A stretch of DNA of 64,000 bases from Sipunculus nudus (Eukaryota; Annelida; Sipuncula; Golfingiida; Sipunculidae), in contig CM049317.1 in NCBI GenBank assembly GCA_026874595.1, forward strand, positions 11,566,382 through 11,630,381. Direction: 5' to 3'. The notes under the pieces are model-generated. The model did not search any database. It saw only the letters and a program-made list of their open reading frames with translations, and was not told the DNA's origin. Each line of letters opens with the position of its first letter. The first letter of the stretch is position 1. This document shows positions 1 to 11,507 of the stretch, one piece after another. A program made the translations under genes and the position numbers.

Positions 1-1140
1 TTTTGTACCCTCTGATCCTGATAATAATGATCAAAAATAGTATGATTTTACCAGTTATACATATGTCATATTTATTCAGGTTTTACACCTTGCATTTTGG
101 ATGTAGTTTAAGCAGAGTAGTTTTACTCTGCTGTCCATGACAGCATGATGGTAGCATCAGGACTCGTATATCTGGCAATTGTATATTAAGTTAGCTGACT
201 GATAAAAACAGAGAATGTGAACATGAGTTAAAAGATGTAAAAATAGGGATTTAACCATTTTGAATACTTGAGATTAAGGTTTCAGGTTGGTCATAGGAAA
301 TAAATAAAACAATATAGAATCATGGACAACATAATAATACATGATTATAATTTTACATTTTACCTAATTTATTTAGCACCTTTTTAATAGGACCATTGTG
401 TCTGAAGATGATTGATTAGATTGAAATAATGTTAAAATATATTTTTGCAGACTTTGCAGAATTATGATATAAAACTTATGTCTGATAGACAAAGTGTTCT
501 ATTGTAGTTGATTAAGTTGATTTTCATGTGTACATACATACATACATACATATATATATTTATACGGTCCTGATGTTACAAAATGTCCTCTTTTTACGAA
601 TGGCACGCAGGGACTAAATGTCTTTCAGGTCATATTGTATTATTCACAAAGTAGATATTATAAAACTTAAAATGATATTAAACCATAATCAGCTTTAGTC
701 CGAAAGGAAGACTTTGAGATTGAGTGTTAGTTGACAGTAATGGTGGTGGATGACTCAGTTTAGGAAATTAAGTTCTTTTTTTTCTCAGAAAAAAACTGCC
801 CTTTTCTTTAATTTTTATCCCTAATACAATCACTGCAAACAAAAAAAAAGTCTTCTGTTTTAATTTTGTATGGTAAACATATGATGATGTTTTACAAGTT
901 TAATAAATTTCTACCTCTTTCATGTCCTCGGTTCATAGTGACAGGGTACATTATCCTTTTGGGCCTGGGTACAGGTTCCATCAAATGGGGTACGTTGCCT
1001 CCTGCGCGCCTTAGATTTTAATGGTGTAGTGAGCACTCCCCAGATGGCAGTGCAGTCGGCTACGTAAGACCCACTGCATGCATATTACAAAATCACGGAT
1101 TACTTGTATCATTCGGGTCCTGTGCACTGAGAGATTCTTA
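1..1140. other. AT-rich non-coding stretch
   Basis: No coding exon or RNA gene is recognisable. A short CATA/TA microsatellite lies at about 531-559. The rest looks like ordinary AT-rich non-coding sequence. Confidence 0.5.
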
Positions 1141-1320
1141 TTACAGGGACGGATCCAGGATTTGGAAAGGGGAGGGTCCAAACCAGGAAGACAAATAAGA
1201 AAACCTAAAAAGGGAGGGGTCCACGCAAGACAAGAATGGTAAAAGGGAGTGCTTATTTCCACTCCCCCGGGGAGTGGAAATAAGGGATGCTTATTTCCAA
1301 TCCCCCTAGGAGTTACCATG
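1141..1320 (+). repeat. GGATCC-type dispersed repeat with palindrome
   Basis: The segment opens with GGACGGATCCAGGATTTGG, a motif that recurs (diverged or inverted) at 7127-7360 and about 42400. It continues into a perfect inverted repeat at 1252-1284: 16-nt arms CTTATTTCCACTCCCC and their reverse complement around one C. A third, imperfect arm follows at 1290-1310. The palindrome type recurs 1 kb downstream at 2279-2351. It is probably a short non-autonomous element; the family is not identified. Confidence 0.6.
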
Positions 1321-2254
1321 CAATCCCCATGTTAGATGGAACAGATAAGTGTTTGTTAGATTAAATATTCATTAACAGCAGCTCTATAGGATAACGTTGA
1401 TGAATACAAGTAATTATATTAAATAACAGAAGATTGTTATTGGGCTTTACCTTTGAGATGCATATCTATCCAATCAGTAAAGTGACAACAGTCTTAAAGT
1501 ACGCTATGTTGCATTTATAGTTTTAAATTTTCATTTAATCAGAGTTCTATAGTTTTCCCCTATTTTGAAACCACAGTAACATCACTGAAAATGTTTAAGA
1601 TGAAATCAGTGGTTTGGTAAATTACTGAAACAACCTACCACTGAACAGGTGCCAGTCCAGTTTAACTGTCTGGGCTTTACCCGGTATTCTGAGCCAAGAG
1701 CTGATAGCACCAATGTGAGCTTATGGACACAAAACCAAGCTCCCTAGTTAGGTGCCAACAGCCTACTGATAAGGACTTGATCTTAGCCAGTTATCAAGTA
1801 ATGTTGAAATCTTCCTCACCCTTCATGTGCTACTTTAAGTGAGTTCTCATGATCCACACATAACTTTTCAAAATGAATAAACAACTAGACCAACAATATT
1901 TATTTGGCACTGCAGGAAAATATAAATGTATCATGTCTTTGAAATTGTTTGGCAAATATATATGTGGTATCATTGTCAGGGGTTACTCTGCAAATCATTA
2001 ATGTTTTAAACTTTGATGTTAAATGCATTAAATGAAATGCATTTCAATATAAAAACTGAAAAACTTAATTGTTTAAATAACTTATTTCTAGAAATGAGTA
2101 ACTGTGTGTCCCTATTGCGTCTGTAGAAATACTTGAGAGAGGATTTTGTAAAGGAAAGCAATTATTAAACTTCCTTTATCACTTAAAGAGTGAACACTCA
2201 AGTTTTGGTCACTTAAACTGCCAAAATACTCAAGAATTTACCAGCTTTCCTCAT
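1321..2254. other. non-coding stretch, nothing recognised
   Basis: AT-rich sequence with no long reading frame, splice-consistent exon or repeat that I could recognise. Confidence 0.4.
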
Positions 2255-2425
2255 TAGGGGGAGAGGAAATAAGCATCCCTTATTACCACTCCCCCTGGGG
2301 GAGTGGAAATAAGCATTCCTTATTTCCACTCCTCGGGGGAGTGGAAATAAGGCCTGCCATGGTAAAAAACCCTGAAAAAAAGTGTGGCTCGAAGGGAGGG
2401 GGTCCGGACCTCTTCGATCTTCCAT
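2255..2425. repeat. Tandem palindromes of the 1252-1284 type
   Basis: Two adjacent near-palindromes (2279-2313 and 2319-2351) use the same arm as the one at 1252-1284, CTTATTTCCACTCC. Each has one or two mismatches. A C/G-rich tail (AGGGAGGGGGTCCGGACC) follows and resembles the tail of the GGATCC-type repeat. The coding-looking minus-strand frame here is only the open side of the palindromes. Confidence 0.6.
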
Positions 2426-3063
2426 TTTATCGTCTGTTGCTGCCACAGAACATCGGCCAGGCCTGAATCCCTGCTGCACAGTAAGATTTGAATACTGATG
2501 CAAACATTGATATTCTACCTTTAATATCCTTTCCCTCGATAAACTGAACTAAATATAATGGTAATATTTAGGTTTCTTTAAAACTAACTTGTGAAAATTA
2601 AAATTAAATTGCTTTTAAATACTACTGTTCTCATAATTAGTAATGAACACTAGGTATATGATGGACTTCTGTGGGATTATAAGTTGCACACGAACTGAAG
2701 TTGTAAAGGGAGAAAGCGCATGATAACCTCGGGCATCCCAGTTTATTTAGACATGGTACAGTTATTTTATTTGCTAACATGCATACATCCTAAGTTTAAG
2801 AAGAACAAATTGTACATAAAGCAATGTTGCTACAAATATATTCTCACTGTCAATTGCATGGCGGCTGTAATTGTTGCCAATATGTTGCAGGTGGGTTTGA
2901 ATTAGATAACTGTACTGTGTTGCAAACGTTAAGTATCACTATGTCCATAACAATGATATCAAAAGTTTAAATAGTGACAAATATTGCGCATGGCTTATAT
3001 TTGGTTGTAGCACTACTGGAACACCTGGTAGTTTATCACAAACTAGCGAACTAGGTTAAATCA
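2426..3063. other. non-coding stretch, nothing recognised
   Basis: AT-rich sequence without supported features. The 61-codon plus-strand frame at 2720-2905 has no family resemblance. Confidence 0.4.
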
Positions 3064-3740
3064 TTTTTAGCTCGACTGACTGAAAGTCATCTGAGCTATA
3101 GTGATCGATCACTCTTTGTCCGTCCGTCCGTCCTAACTTTACATCCAAGTAGGTTCTAGGCAAATCTCCTTGGAAATCGAAATTAGGTTATGGTGACTTG
3201 TATGTTGTAAACTACGGACCGAACACACGATTTTGGGCACCCAGTGGGTCAGTGAAGACATAAATTGGATCTGCTAACTCTAGAATCCTATCATGATATC
3301 CAGGGAGGTCTTGGTCAAATCTCCATGGAAACCTGATATAAGGTAACCTATATCCTGCAAGATATCTGAAAGAACATGGACAGATTTGCATGATTGGTTA
3401 CAGACCTAGAAATTTCTAATTTGATCAAGACTGAGGGAGTCTTGGAAACCTGAAATAATGTTACTATGACCAATTTTCTGAGAGCTATGCGATTTTAGTC
3501 AGATGAGCTTAAATTGTAACAAATGGACGGAGAAACTTCTAACTTAGCATCTAGGGAGTTTCTGATGGAATATTTGAAAGTCTTAATAAAGTCACGGTGG
3601 CCTATTTTCTAAGGACTGGGCAAAAAAGCATGAATTTGAGCACTCTGGAAGTTATATTACCCAATGTCATATGAGCAAGGTTCCTTAAATTCAGCTGAGC
3701 TTCATGTACCATGAAGAAAGTTCTCATTATTCGATCATAT
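3064..3740 (+). mobile_element. Hairpin-ended dispersed element, copy A (left end only)
   Basis: It begins with TTTTAGCTCGACTGACT, a short spacer, then AGTCATCTGAGCTATAG, which can fold into a hairpin. A run of TCCGTCCGTCCG follows. The same left end occurs at 31074, 57567 and, inverted, at 38236 and 27139. The usual right end (ACCCATGGGTCCCTTGTT) was not found before the minisatellite, so the copy is truncated or its right part has decayed. The body holds repeated phrases about 100-150 bp apart, as in the other copies. Confidence 0.55.
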
Positions 3741-4184
3741 CAAATTTATGGGTGCTTATGGATATTGGGGAAATAAAAAATTGAGACATTTAAGAGATGG
3801 AAACCAATTTACACTGAAGCCTAAGAAAATAACCTGCAGATGTGTGATGATGGAAGGGGGGGGGGGGGGGAGCGGTGGCCTGTCTCTCCCTCTCACACAC
3901 GCGTGGTATAGACTTTGTGACATGAGCATTTCTTCAGAGGAAAATTCTTCGAAATTAAATGTACATGAAACACTCGGAAATATTATTTTGGTTTTAATTT
4001 ATATAATGTTACAAGCAAACTGTGTAATCAGGTATTACGTGAAATACCTGAAAATTTCAGGCATTACACGAAATGACCAATTCACTGTGTATGTGTTTTA
4101 TAAAATAAAGTTACCAGAGTGAACTTCACTGACACTAGGGCGGTACCTGTACTTCATTTTCCTTTTTGTTTTGGTTGGGAAAGT
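3741..4184. other. non-coding stretch with poly-G tract
   Basis: It contains a 15-nt G run at about 3856-3870. A 124-codon plus-strand frame crosses it, but its composition (Gly run from poly-G, no family match) argues against a gene. Confidence 0.4.
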
Positions 4185-4189
4185 TTGAA

Positions 4190-5935
4190 GTCAGACGGGA
4201 CCGGTAAAATCATCATAAGAACGACCTAAACCATTCCCACCGGGCCTGTTATATCATCACAACAACGTACTGAACCATTCCCACCGGGCCTGTTAAGTCA
4301 CCACAACAACGAACTGAACCATTCCCACTGGGCCTGTTATGTCATCACAACAACGAACTGCACCATTCCCACCGGGCCTGTTAAGTCATCACAACAACGA
4401 ACTGAACCATTCCCACCGGGCCTGTTAAGTCACCACAACAACGAACTGAACCATTCCCACCGGGCCTGTTAAGTCACCACAACAACGAACTGCACCATTC
4501 CCACCGGGCCTGTTAAGTCATCACAACAACGAACTGCACCATTCCCACCGGGCCTGTTAAGTCACCACAACAACGAACTGAACCATTCCCACCGGGCCTG
4601 TTAAGTCACCACAACAACGAACTGAACCATTCCCACTGGACCTGTTAAGTCATCACAACAACGAACTGAACCATTCCCACCGGGCCTGTTAAGTGACCAC
4701 AACAACGAACTGAACCATTCCCACAGGGCCTGTTAAGTCACCACAACAACGAACTGAACCATTCCCACCGGGCCTGTTAAGTCATCACAACAACGAACTG
4801 AACCATTCCCACCGGGCCTGTTAAGTCATCACAACAACGAACTGAACCATTCCCACCGGGCCTGTTAAGTCATCACAACAACGAACTGCACCATTCCCAC
4901 CGGGCCTGTGAAGTCACCACAACAACGACCTAAATCATTCCCACCGGGCCTGTTAAGTCACCACAACAACGAACTGAACCATTCCCACCGGGCCTGTTAA
5001 GTCATCACAACAACGAACTGAACCATTCCCACCGGGCCTGTTAAGTGACCACAACAACGAACTGAACCATTCCCACCGGGCCTGTTAAGTCACGACAACA
5101 ACGAACTGAACCATTCCCACTGGACCTGTTAAGTCATCACAACAACGAACTGAACCATTCCCACTGGGCCTGTTAAGTCACCACAACAACGAACTGAACC
5201 ATTCCCACTGGGCCTGTTAAGTCCTCACAACAACGAACTGAACCATTCCCACTGGGCCTGTTAAGTCCTCACAACAACGAACTGAACCATTCCCACCAGA
5301 CCTGTTAAGTCCTCACAACAACGAACTGAACCATTCCCACCGGACCTGTTAAGTCATTACAACAACGAACTGAACCATTCCCACTGGGCCTGTTAAGTCC
5401 TCACAACAACGAACTGAACCATTCCCACCGGACCTGTTAAGTTCTCACAACAACGAACTGAACCATTCCCACCGGACCTGTTAAGTCACCACAACAACGA
5501 ACTGAACCATTCCCACCGGGCCTGTTAAGTCATCACAACAACGAACTGGACCATTCACACCGGGCCTGTTAAGTCACCACAACAACGATCTGAACCATTC
5601 CCACCAGGCCTGTTAAGTCACGACAACAACGAACTGGACCATTCCCACCGGGCCTGTTAAGTCACCACAACAACGAACTGGACCATTCCCACCGGGCCTG
5701 TTAAGTCATCACAACAACGAACTGGACCATTCACACCGGGCCTGTTAAGTAACCACAACAACGAACTGAACCATTCCCACCAGGCCTGTTAAGTCACGAC
5801 AACAACGAACTGGACCATTCCCACCGGGCCTGTTATGTCACCACAACAACGAACTGGACCATTCCCACCGGGCCTGTTAAGTCATCACAACAACGAACTG
5901 AACCATTCACACCGGGCCTGTTAAGTCAACACAAC
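4190..5935. repeat. 44-bp minisatellite, about 40 units
   Basis: Head-to-tail array with a 44-bp period. Core phrases are CCATTCCCACCGGGCCTG and TTAAGTCACCACAACAACGA. Units differ at a few fixed positions: the base after AACTG is A, C or G, and CACC, CATC, CCTC and CACG variants alternate. Near the right end the variants repeat every four units: the marker CTG(G/A)ACCATTCACACCGGG begins near 5548, 5724 and 5900, exactly 176 bp apart. The left edge is a degenerate unit. No coding role is evident. Confidence 0.95.
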
Positions 5936-7126
5936 AAAAACCTTGTGTATAACAGCGCACTTTATTGGAAAACAGTGTGAATATTCATATAAAATCATTC
6001 AATATAACAAAATGAACAATAAATAAAAGATGTAAAAATTGTCGTTTTCTGATGGCAAGTGATTTAGCTAAAGAAAAGCCTGTCTCCATCATCATCTAAA
6101 ATATTACCGCTGTCATTATTTGCTCAAGACACTTAACTGTTTCATTGTTTCTTAAACTTACATATGGGTTACAAATATTACACACACAACGGTAACAAAG
6201 CAAATAGGAAATCTGTCCAGCTAGGAAATCGTCATAATTCCAGGGATTTAACTGTTCATTTTTAATATTGCTGCCAATTTGAGAAGGTTATAAATACCTT
6301 CACATATGTATATCTTAAAAATTTCATGTATATTCAAATATTAAATATGATTGAGCAAACTGTCTTCTATACGCAACCTTAGATCAGATCTCAATTTCAA
6401 AACTGAAAATTTTCTAACACATCCTGTAGGTTGAAACAGGAATAAGGGATTAGGTATTGTGACTTTATGTGGACTGAAAAGTCTGTTTAAAGATGCGAGC
6501 TCTCTCAAATTTAAAATTACTTTGCCATAAAAATTTATTTAATTATTCACATGCACAAAAACATATATTTGACAATTCCTGGCTAGTTGCTGATATTATA
6601 AATATTCTTTACAAAGCGTCCTATGATGTCGTCCGGTATATGGATTTCCCATAATTGAAAACAATCTTTTGCTTTTCTTATACTTATGTCCTGTAAGTCC
6701 ATTACAACCTTTTTCACATCAGTAGCATATGACAGCGATCATATGAAGTTGGATCTACCCTACCAATTGAACAAGAATCTACAATAAGCTTAATATTTTA
6801 ATACTATTAATTCTGTGGCCGTCACGCTTTGAAAGATCTCGATTCTGCTAGCCGCTCTGGCGTCTATATCATGAATGATTAACTATAAAATTTAACCAGT
6901 TAAATGACTCACAGATACACCTATTTCACGCGGTTGTCTGAGCAACTAATTCTGGACCAATTAGCACTGCCATGAGAGCATCAAGATGAACTTTTCCCGT
7001 CTCTGCTGCACACATACTCATGTTCTGACAAACAAAGTATACATAAACATTTGTTCGTCGCATTTGATTGGAAGTTTTGATTTCTGCCCGAACACTTGCA
7101 GGTTTGTACATTATTAATTGAACAGG
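5936..7126. other. non-coding stretch downstream of ISYNA1
   Basis: AT-rich with no exon recognised. The overlapping minus-strand frames at 6926-7211 show no family resemblance. Confidence 0.4.
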
Positions 7127-7360
7127 CGCCAGCAGGGGCCGATCCGGGATTAAGAAAAAGGAGGGGCCTTATCCTGGAGGACTCATGACAAAACCTAAAA
7201 AAAAGGTCCAAAGTTCCAATGAAAGGGGGGGGGGGGGTCCCGGCCGTAAAAATTGGCCTGAAACCCTAAAACAAAGGTTGCCGCAGCTGGAAAAGGTGGT
7301 GGGGGGGGGGGGGGGGGGGTTCCGGGCCATCTAGACCCTGCCCTGGATCCGCTTCTGGGG
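7127..7360. mobile_element. Small element with inverted GGATCC ends
   Basis: The left end reads CAGGGGCCGATCCGGGA. The right end is its imperfect inverse, CCTGGATCCGCTTCTG, making about 16-bp terminal inverted repeats around roughly 230 bp. Two G runs (13 and 19 nt) lie inside. Related ends occur at 1145 and about 42400. The size, ends and lack of coding capacity suggest a MITE-like non-autonomous transposon; the superfamily is unknown. Confidence 0.5.
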
Positions 7361-8101
7361 AGGGGGATTCTTCCAATAAAGAAGAAAATATATTGTATAT
7401 ATATTGGCCTGATATCAAATGCTTATATCATTAAACCCACCAAATAACTAAAAAAAGCGGGTTGTACATTGTTTCAGATGCCTGAAGCATAAACCAATGA
7501 ATATGTAATACATTTATTTTGCAAAATATTCACTCTGAAATATAATGCCCACGAATATGAACAACATGGCTAAAACAGAAGACAATTTTACTTGCTTTAA
7601 TACTATGCACAAATCAAGCATTTTTTTCTGCAGGTATTTAATGATAAACAGTTCAAACTACCTTGATAATAATACAGGGTTATTCTGTCAGGAAATGTGT
7701 CCTTTCTTAAATATAGTTTAATCTTTAGGGAATGAATCACTCTGCGTGGTTAAATCAAATCAAGAATTGACATTTTCCACAATGCGGGTTTTTCTTAATG
7801 ATCACCTGCTGACGATTAATGAGTATTTCAAGATTTGTCAGAAGTTTGTCCCAGCCAAGAGCTCTAACAGGAGTATAACCAACAAATGATAGAGCAGTAT
7901 TTTTTGCGTTGATCAATACAAAATATGACAAAAATATATACCGGTAACCTTTCTTTGTTTATAAAAGGGACCTGAACGTGTAGTCTCAGTTGTCACAGGC
8001 AGGTAGAGCCACTGAATTAAGCTCTATTGAACCATGAGCTCTAAATAAATGATATCACATACATACATGTCACAGCCTTCATCTTAAGCTAATTATGAAT
8101 T
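7361..8101 (-). other. Probable ISYNA1 3' UTR and flank
   Basis: AT-rich sequence after the stop codon. The extent of the transcript is unknown. No other exon is recognised here. Confidence 0.35.
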
Positions 8102-8309
8102 TTACTTTTCGCCCTCATCACTGGCACTGTCGTTTCCATTGACGAACGTTGCGTGGCTATTGGTAACCTGGGTAATTCTAGCTCTTTCTCTCTGTTTCAT
8201 CAGTAGCAGGTCTGTTTCCACAGCAACAGAAGGTGAATAAACTGAAACAATCTTCTCGTGTTTCTGTTCCAACATCATGTTGTTGATAGGGGCTAATCCG
8301 ATGCAGGCC
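8102..8309 (-). CDS. ISYNA1: ISYNA1 exon 7 (last coding exon)
   Basis: Acceptor TTTCCAG. The exon completes the split Arg and reads [16 protein letters not shown], then a divergent Ser/Asp/Glu-rich tail and TAA at 8104-8102. The downstream UTR end was not fixed. A minus-strand AATAAA lies near 7511-7516 but is unverified. Confidence 0.92.
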
Positions 8310-8893
8310 CTGGAAAGGACATTAAAAGCGATTTAATGTGACATTCATGGGATGTATGAGTGTTCATAAATCAAATTACAAGGTTAAAGTAGCATCTGCA
8401 AGATTTAGGTTCAAAAGAAAATGCGCTTATATGCAGCTACCCCCATGAGACTTGTTTGCTGATAAGCAGTAGGGGGGGGGGGCAATCTAAAGGAATATCG
8501 TCAGAAGTCTCTCCCCACCCCCTACGAAATAACGATACCAGCTCAAAATCTCCCATATATATACCCCTTATGGCATACAAAACAAAATCTCTCACCGAAT
8601 GTTCTTCAATCCCACAACATATTAAGAAATACATGTATATGTTTTCAATATGCAAAAATAATTTTGCTCAATTTCAGTCATATTTTATAAATAGTTTACT
8701 TTTGATTAAATATTCAAAAAAATGGACTGGCATTTATTGCAATATCATGGGATAACTGACGCATGGAACATCCTGCATTTACTCAATATGGGTGCATAAC
8801 TGAAATATTATTGAGAAATATATGAGGAAACAATAAGCTGATTGACACAATTATCTTGATTTTCAGAAATTATCCGTATTGTTAAAAAAAACT

Positions 8894-8924
<31 letters not shown>

Positions 8925-10480
8925 GGGGGTTATGTGAATGTCCCCCAACCCTTGTGGGTTTCAGATGCAAATTCAAAGACAATTTTAAAGATTAAACTTG
9001 TGTTAAGATAAGGTAATAATTTCTTAATCAAGATAATTTTTTAAATAAAATACTGACCGACTTTTTAGAGTTATCAAAATAACAGAGTTATTTCAACTAC
9101 TTTGATCTACAAAGAATTTCCTCTTACCTGAAGATATTCTCGATACATGCCCTTTGTTTGAATAGGGAGTTAACAACAGGTGTCCCTCGAGGAACCAGTG
9201 GAGCTTTACACAGGTAACTCAGTAAGGACAGCACGGAGTTGAATCGCTGGAATGTGACCTCCTCCCCGACCTTGAAAGTTATCCTCTCACACATCTCAGC
9301 TAGGATCACAAGGTCAAGGATGATGGGACTCGCCTGTAGAGAGAAAGAAGGTGGTTTTGAGAGATGTTGCCCAAACGTAGTTTTCAATGTTATTGACACA
9401 CAATTTTTAAAAGCACAGTACATTAACTCAACCTACGAAGATAAAAAATTCTCCCCCGGCACTGCAATGCGTGTTTAGATTTCGGATGGGCAACGCTTTT
9501 GTCGACCCATAGTCAAGTCCAGCCGAGTCCGGTTCAACTCATCAATGGCGAGAAAAGAGGCTAAATGTTCCAAACTATGGCGGAGAAAAGTCCTTTACGT
9601 GAACGAGTGCTATGGGTGAGAACGATTCCTATGTGGTGAAGAACTAAGAATGAAAACAATCCTGACGTGAATAAAATGTAAGAATGAGAAAGGTCCTACA
9701 TGTACAATAAGTAGAAATGAGAAAAGTCCAACGTGAACAAGAACTAGGGATGTGAAAAAGTCCTACGTGAACAAGAACTGGAAATGAGAAAAGTCCTACG
9801 TGAACAAAAACTAGGAATGAGAAAAAGTCCTACGTGAACAGGAAGCAGGAATGAGAAAAATCCTACGTGAACAGGAAGCAGGAATGAGAAAAATCCTCAG
9901 AGAACAAGAGCGAGGGATAAATAAAAATACTAAGTATCCATGATCAGGAGACAAGAGCTAGGGATGAGAAAAAAAATTCTAAGTATAAAAGAACAGGGGC
10001 TGGATCAAGCACGTGAAAACGTACAAATTATACAATAGTTAGGGGAGGGAAACGTCCTACCTATACAAGAACCAAGGACCAGCTCTCGCTGATTTACTCA
10101 CCAGTAACGAGTCCTCGCATGTGTTGTGAAGAACGATGGTGTTATGTCCTCCCATCATGATCTCGGAGGTGTACTCGTCCATGGCCCGCTTACTGTCACC
10201 GACGTACGGTACATATTTAATCACAACACAGTGGTCGGGCTTCTTCTGGTCCGGATACAGGATTCTGTTTGATTCTACCATGTCATCTACTACGTTACTC
10301 TTGGATATCTGAAAAACAATAAATTAATATACTGAGTATTATGTTGATATGTAATTTACAAAATCATGACGACATACTGTAAACAAATGTATCTTCACAA
10401 CTGACAAATATATGTTTATAATTGCTCACGGTTGATTACTTCTCTCCTTCAAAAAGTCTAATACATATGTGTTGATTATC

Positions 10481-10522
<42 letters not shown>

Positions 10523-11427
10523 AAAATAATTCTCTCTGGTCTTTTTCAAAGTATACTCACTACAAAGCAAGGGGAAAGAAGACATGAAGAACCAGATGAC
10601 TTATTATTTTTGCATTTTAATCGCATTTGTCATGAACTCGTCTTAAACATTATCCTTTGCGTTTAAAAGTATTTAATACCAATTCTCATTTCTGCAATGC
10701 AAAATAAATTTAATGAGACCTTTATCGGTCGGTTTTCCTCAAGGAAACACCTGAGCTGCACCTAACAAGCAGATAAACACTGATATGATTATACTTGGTC
10801 CAAGTACAACCGAACCATTGTCTAACAGCGTGCAAGCGATTCAGGAAAAAAAATGAATAACATTTTTGAAGAAACTCACCTCTTTAGAACGGAATTGCTT
10901 TGGTGCCGAAAGGTTCATGCCATCATTGTTACCAAGGTGATTATAACTGACGATAGAGGTAGGTTTAATTCCTGCGCTGACGAGAAAGTCTACCAACACA
11001 GACTTCATCTTTGTCTGTCCTGACTTGAAATCGTCGCCACCGATGAAGACACGATGCTGCTCTGCCAAATCAACCACACCTGGTACAAACGTGTTCTGAG
11101 GGGATCCGTTGATGTACGTCACCTGAAAGTTAAGAAGACAGAAACAGTGAGGTGAACGTTGACAAATTAATTATGAATGCTTTTATTTTGAATAACAATT
11201 TTTGTCACATGTATGCTAAAAACAAATTTATATGAACATCATGTGTTTCATTAGACACAGAAGATTATACCTAGGTTAAATGTGAAATTTGAAGAAATCA
11301 AAACTAAAACAAAACACGAAGAAAATGTTTGCAAACCAACAAAAACTTATATACAAAAATCCATAAATACACGTCCCAAAATTAAAACTTATGTTTTAAA
11401 ACTTTATCATTTGTTGTTAATACAAGG

Positions 11428-11507
<80 letters not shown>

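Noticed and set aside
3748-4122. 124-codon plus-strand frame
   Set aside because: It crosses a poly-G run, has no family resemblance and no splice context.
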